A DNA stretch of 64,000 nt from Chryseobacterium sp. POL2 (GTDB lineage: Bacteria > Bacteroidota > Bacteroidia > Flavobacteriales > Weeksellaceae). Positions 61,240-64,000 of the stretch are shown in pieces; within the stretch, counting starts at the first letter, position 1; every line of letters starts with the position of its first letter. A program made the translations under genes and the position numbers. Under the pieces are notes generated by a model that ran no database searches, was not told where the DNA came from, and worked only from the letters and a program-made list of their open reading frames with translations. The stretch spans positions 2,232,001 to 2,296,000 of the forward strand of contig NZ_CP049298.1 of assembly GCF_011058315.1 (NCBI RefSeq). Reading direction: 5' to 3'.

Positions 61240-62309
61240 CTTAAAATACCAAGTATTTTCCAGCCGAGATTATCTACTTTTTTTAGAATTTCAGCAATGA
61301 CAACAGCTAGACCGATATTAACTGCGTAAACTAGAATTAATAACAAAACCCAATTAAGATCTTCTTTTAAAGGAACGACTAAAAAGTAAATTAAAGACGA
61401 ACTGATTCCTTGTGAAAAATAAAAGAAAATAGCGTTGTTTCCAATGTAGGTTAAGAAGTTTTGTTTGTTGATTTTCAATCGGTTATATCCAACGAATAAA
61501 GTTACAACTGCAAACATTGTCCAAATAATATAAGGCAATTTCGGCGGGAATTTATTTTTATTCAGTTTATAAAAAATCTCAGTTCCGTAGTAAGAAAACA
61601 TTCCTACCAAAGCTAAAGCGACGATGCCATAAAGCACAGGAATCATTTTCGTTGGGATTTTTTTTCCACGCATCTGGTGCGCGATTAAAAACACCGCAAG
61701 ATAAAATGCCACATAACCAACTTGTCCACTAGGATAATATTGAGGGAATAAATTGAAAATCAGTGTTAAAACAACACAAAGCGCGATAAACCAGTTGATA
61801 TGTTTTGGAAAGAACTTTAAAATTAAAACGCCAAAAACAGTGAGGATATAATAAACTTTAAGATACCAAAAACTTCCCATTACCACGGGGAAAGTGTCTG
61901 CATTCGTATATTGGTGAAGATACCAATTGCCCAAATTCTGCCATTGTGGATCGCTAGAAATATTCTGTGGAACATACTTTCCTCCAAAGGTTGAATAAAA
62001 ATCTTTTAGCCAGTCCATTGAGAAAAATGTGAGCCCAAAAACTTTAAAGAAATAATCCATAAAGAACAGAAAAGTCACAAAAATCATGTAAGTAACTTGC
62101 AACTTCAGCAGTCTGTAAAAGGTCTTTTCGATATTGGCGCCAGAAGTTATTCCACTCAAGGCATAAAACAAGATTACATCAAAAAACAACGACATCACAC
62201 GAACTTCTGTTGGTACATAAAACTGACCCGACCAAAATACCGTATGGATAAAAATAACAGAAAGCGTTGCAAAACCTTTTGCAAAATCAATATATAAATC
62301 TCTTTTCAT
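61218..62309 (-). CDS. Acyltransferase family membrane protein
   Basis: The 363-residue protein has about ten membrane helices and begins DFAKGFATLSVIFIHTVFW, a motif of acyltransferase-3-type (OafA-like) membrane proteins with the conserved His in the first helix. Such enzymes acylate sugars, lipids or peptidoglycan; the acceptor is unknown. It is a single gene, ends at the shared terminator, and is divergent from mutL. Confidence 0.8.
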   Translation of the reverse strand: MKRDLYIDFAKGFATLSVIFIHTVFWSGQFYVPTEVRVMSLFFDVILFYALSGITSGANIEKTFYRLLKLQVTYMIFVTFLFFMDYFFKVFGLTFFSMDWLKDFYSTFGGKYVPQNISSDPQWQNLGNWYLHQYTNADTFPVVMGSFWYLKVYYILTVFGVLILKFFPKHINWFIALCVVLTLIFNLFPQYYPSGQVGYVAFYLAVFLIAHQMRGKKIPTKMIPVLYGIVALALVGMFSYYGTEIFYKLNKNKFPPKLPYIIWTMFAVVTLFVGYNRLKINKQNFLTYIGNNAIFFYFSQGISSSLIYFLVVPLKEDLNWVLLLILVYAVNIGLAVVIAEILKKVDNLGWKILGILRKKTASN

Positions 62310-62409
62310 TAAAAATGCTATATATTAAAAATTAAAATACGACTAATTTTAGCCAACAATATACAACAGAATTGGCTTTTATTAAGATTATTTCACAAAC
62401 ATTTAATTT

Positions 62410-62438
62410 TTGAGCCTCGAATCTTATCCGTAATTTTG
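62410..62438 (+). promoter_or_regulatory. Complete promoter of mutL
   Basis: TTG at 62410-62412, an 18-base spacer and TAATTTTG at 62431-62438 match the Bacteroidetes promoter consensus. The ATG at 62456 follows 17 bases later. Confidence 0.7.
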
Positions 62439-62455
62439 GGAGTTAATTTTTTAGA

Positions 62456-64000
62456 ATGTCAGACATAATTCAACTTTTGCCAGATCACGTTGCTAACCAG
62501 ATTGCCGCCGGAGAAGTGGTGCAACGGCCTGCGTCTATTGTTAAAGAATTGATGGAGAATGCTATAGATGCTGGCGCTAGCAAAATCGAATTAATTGTTC
62601 GCGATGCAGGAAAAAATCTGATCCAAGTTGTTGACAATGGCGGTGGAATGTCCGATACCGATGCCAGATTGGCGTTCGAAAGACATGCTACTTCAAAAAT
62701 AAGAAGTACCGAAGATATTTTTAAAATCGCTACCAAAGGTTTTCGTGGAGAGGCTTTGGCATCGATTGCTGCCGTGGCGCAAGTAGAGCTCCGAACCAAA
62801 CAAAAAGATACAGCCGTAGGAACAAATATCTATATTGAAGGCGGCGAACTACAATTTCAAGAGCCGATACAGACTGCGGAAGGGTCTAATTTTTTAATTA
62901 AAAATTTGTTTTTCAATGTTCCTGCTAGACGCAAGTTTTTGAAAAATGATAATATAGAATTCCGTCATATTATTGACGAATTTCAGCGCGTTGCTTTAGC
63001 GCATGAAAATGTAGAATTCGAAATGTTCCATAATGACGAGCCTATTTTTCGTTTGCGAAAAGGCGGGCAAATGCAGCGTATCGTGGAAGTTTTTGGAAGA
63101 AAAATACAACCACTTTTAATTCCCATAAAAGAAGACCTTGGCTGGGTAAGGCTTAACGGATTTGTGGCAAAACCCGAAGGTGCCAAAAAAACCAGAGGCG
63201 AACAATTTTTCTTTGTCAACGGAAGATACTTCAGAAGTCCTTATCTCAGCAAAGCGGTACAGGAAGCTTTTGAAGGCCTTTTGCAGCCTGGTTATATTCC
63301 GAGCTTTTTCTTGTTTTTAGAGCTTGATCCTGAGAAAATTGACGTTAATATTCATCCCCAAAAAACGGAAGTGAAATTTGAGGACGAAGCATTGATTTTT
63401 GCGTTGCTGAGATCAACAATTAAAAAAGCTTTAGGGATTTATAATATTGCGCCAAGTTTAGATTTTGACAGAGATCCTGCGATGGACGCTTTTTTCCAGG
63501 CACAACCGAGTAAAGCGAATCTTGAATCTGGAAGTTCTTCTTTTTCCAAAAATGTAAAGGTTGACAGAAGTTTTAATCCTTTCACATCCGAGAAGCCTTC
63601 GACAATAGAAAGTCTTAATCTTTCCGAAATGTACAATGCGGCAATACCAAGCGCGGAACCTTCGAAAATTAATCTTTTTGAGGACGATGATGATGACTTG
63701 GAAGAAGATCTTTTCCGACTTCCGAATGCCTATTGGCTTTTCAATAAAGAAGGAAAAACTTTTATGCTGGATTTGGGACGTATTCATCGGGTGATTTTGC
63801 AATCGCAACAAAAAGAATTTAAACCTAACAAAAATGGGCAACATTTGCTTTTTTCCATTGAATATCATCTCAACGAAATCGAAAAAAATAAATATAAATC
63901 CATTAAAAAATATTTGCCAGCTTTAGGTTTTGACATGATTCTTGCACAAGAGAATGTTTTGAGAATTAATGCAGTGCCAGAAGGTTTGAAAGAATCTGCT
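62456..64000 (+). CDS. mutL: DNA mismatch repair protein MutL, N-terminal part
   Basis: MutL couples mismatch recognition by MutS to strand excision. The gene runs off the window after exactly 515 codons. The visible part has the GHKL ATPase motifs KELMENAIDAGAS, QVVDNGGGMSD, ATSKI and GFRGEALASI, then FFNVPARRKFLKN and HPQKTEVKFEDE that complete the N-terminal domain (about 1-330), followed by an acidic linker (EDDDDDLEED) and the start of the C-terminal dimerisation domain. The ATG at 62456 starts directly with MSDIIQLLPDHVANQIAAGEV, the usual MutL beginning. Confidence 0.97.
   Translation, partial: MSDIIQLLPDHVANQIAAGEVVQRPASIVKELMENAIDAGASKIELIVRDAGKNLIQVVDNGGGMSDTDARLAFERHATSKIRSTEDIFKIATKGFRGEALASIAAVAQVELRTKQKDTAVGTNIYIEGGELQFQEPIQTAEGSNFLIKNLFFNVPARRKFLKNDNIEFRHIIDEFQRVALAHENVEFEMFHNDEPIFRLRKGGQMQRIVEVFGRKIQPLLIPIKEDLGWVRLNGFVAKPEGAKKTRGEQFFFVNGRYFRSPYLSKAVQEAFEGLLQPGYIPSFFLFLELDPEKIDVNIHPQKTEVKFEDEALIFALLRSTIKKALGIYNIAPSLDFDRDPAMDAFFQAQPSKANLESGSSSFSKNVKVDRSFNPFTSEKPSTIESLNLSEMYNAAIPSAEPSKINLFEDDDDDLEEDLFRLPNAYWLFNKEGKTFMLDLGRIHRVILQSQQKEFKPNKNGQHLLFSIEYHLNEIEKNKYKSIKKYLPALGFDMILAQENVLRINAVPEGLKESA

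Noticed and set aside
1-64000. Insertion sequence or prophage
   Set aside because: No transposase, integrase, phage structural gene, or matching terminal inverted repeats with target duplications were recognised anywhere in the window.

Overview
The window looks like chromosome of a low-GC Flavobacteriia member, most likely Weeksellaceae in the Chryseobacterium/Epilithonimonas/Elizabethkingia neighbourhood. Supporting signs are Bacteroidetes-type promoters (TTG then TAnnTTTG), a type IX secretion sorting domain, an XrtF-type exosortase pair, GLPGLI and DUF5687 families, glutamine synthetase III, TonB-dependent receptors and tryptophanase. I see no rRNA, tRNA, CRISPR array, IS element or prophage. 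Almost all genes are housekeeping or ordinary accessory genes, read on both strands in short operons separated by clear hairpin terminators.

Layout. 0-11.4 kb: end of an AI-2E family transporter, a DUF3820 gene, uvrB, a lipoprotein sugar dehydrogenase, an SDR/NTF2-like/tsaB operon, a methyltransferase, a TonB-domain protein with lysA, a DnaQ-type exonuclease carrying a degenerate GIY-YIG-like segment, and a HerA-like ATPase. 11.5-16.4 kb: a GreA-like coiled-coil protein, a sulfur-handling operon (MBL-rhodanese fusion, lipoprotein rhodanese, thioredoxin), an omega-amidase, a frameshifted PA0069-type radical SAM gene and a small membrane protein. 16.5-19 kb: a LytS-like kinase / 2TM protein / LytTR regulator operon preceded by an exact 10-bp direct repeat with 21-bp period. 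19-28 kb: mnmA, a small outer-membrane protein, a GLPGLI protein, a DUF6909-like protein, glutamine synthetase III with two candidate promoters and an 11-bp repeat, and class I fumarase. 28-35 kb is the most accessory-looking stretch: a BspA-repeat surface protein, a fumarase II remnant, an outer-membrane receptor with an in-frame stop, and intact fumC. 35-41 kb: two M16 peptidases and an ABC exporter pair. 41-49.3 kb: dnaB, rnhA, a nitroreductase, nadB-nadC and a TonB-dependent receptor split by a 1-nt frameshift. 49.3-64 kb: a small membrane protein, asd, a CDF transporter, the xrtF pair, a phosphotransferase, an NlpC/P60 lipoprotein, prfA, tryptophanase, miaE-DUF502, a DUF4846 lipoprotein, an acyltransferase and the start of mutL.

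How the parts work together. lysA and asd serve the aspartate/lysine/DAP branch; nadB and nadC perform the first and third steps of de novo NAD synthesis; tsaB, mnmA and miaE modify tRNA; uvrB, mutL, dnaB and rnhA serve DNA repair and replication. Three genes are broken by single small lesions (two 1-nt indels at short homopolymers, one nonsense codon); these may be real decay or sequence errors.

The least explained signals are three GC-rich structured intergenic elements (about 20295-20397, 43289-43391 and 55815-55915) with conserved flanks around stems that differ in sequence, the LytTR-style repeat, the glutamine synthetase repeat pair, the internally deleted fumarase copy, a terminator-like hairpin between divergent genes, and a set of genes whose -7 box lies 4-5 nt before the ATG, which implies leaderless mRNAs.
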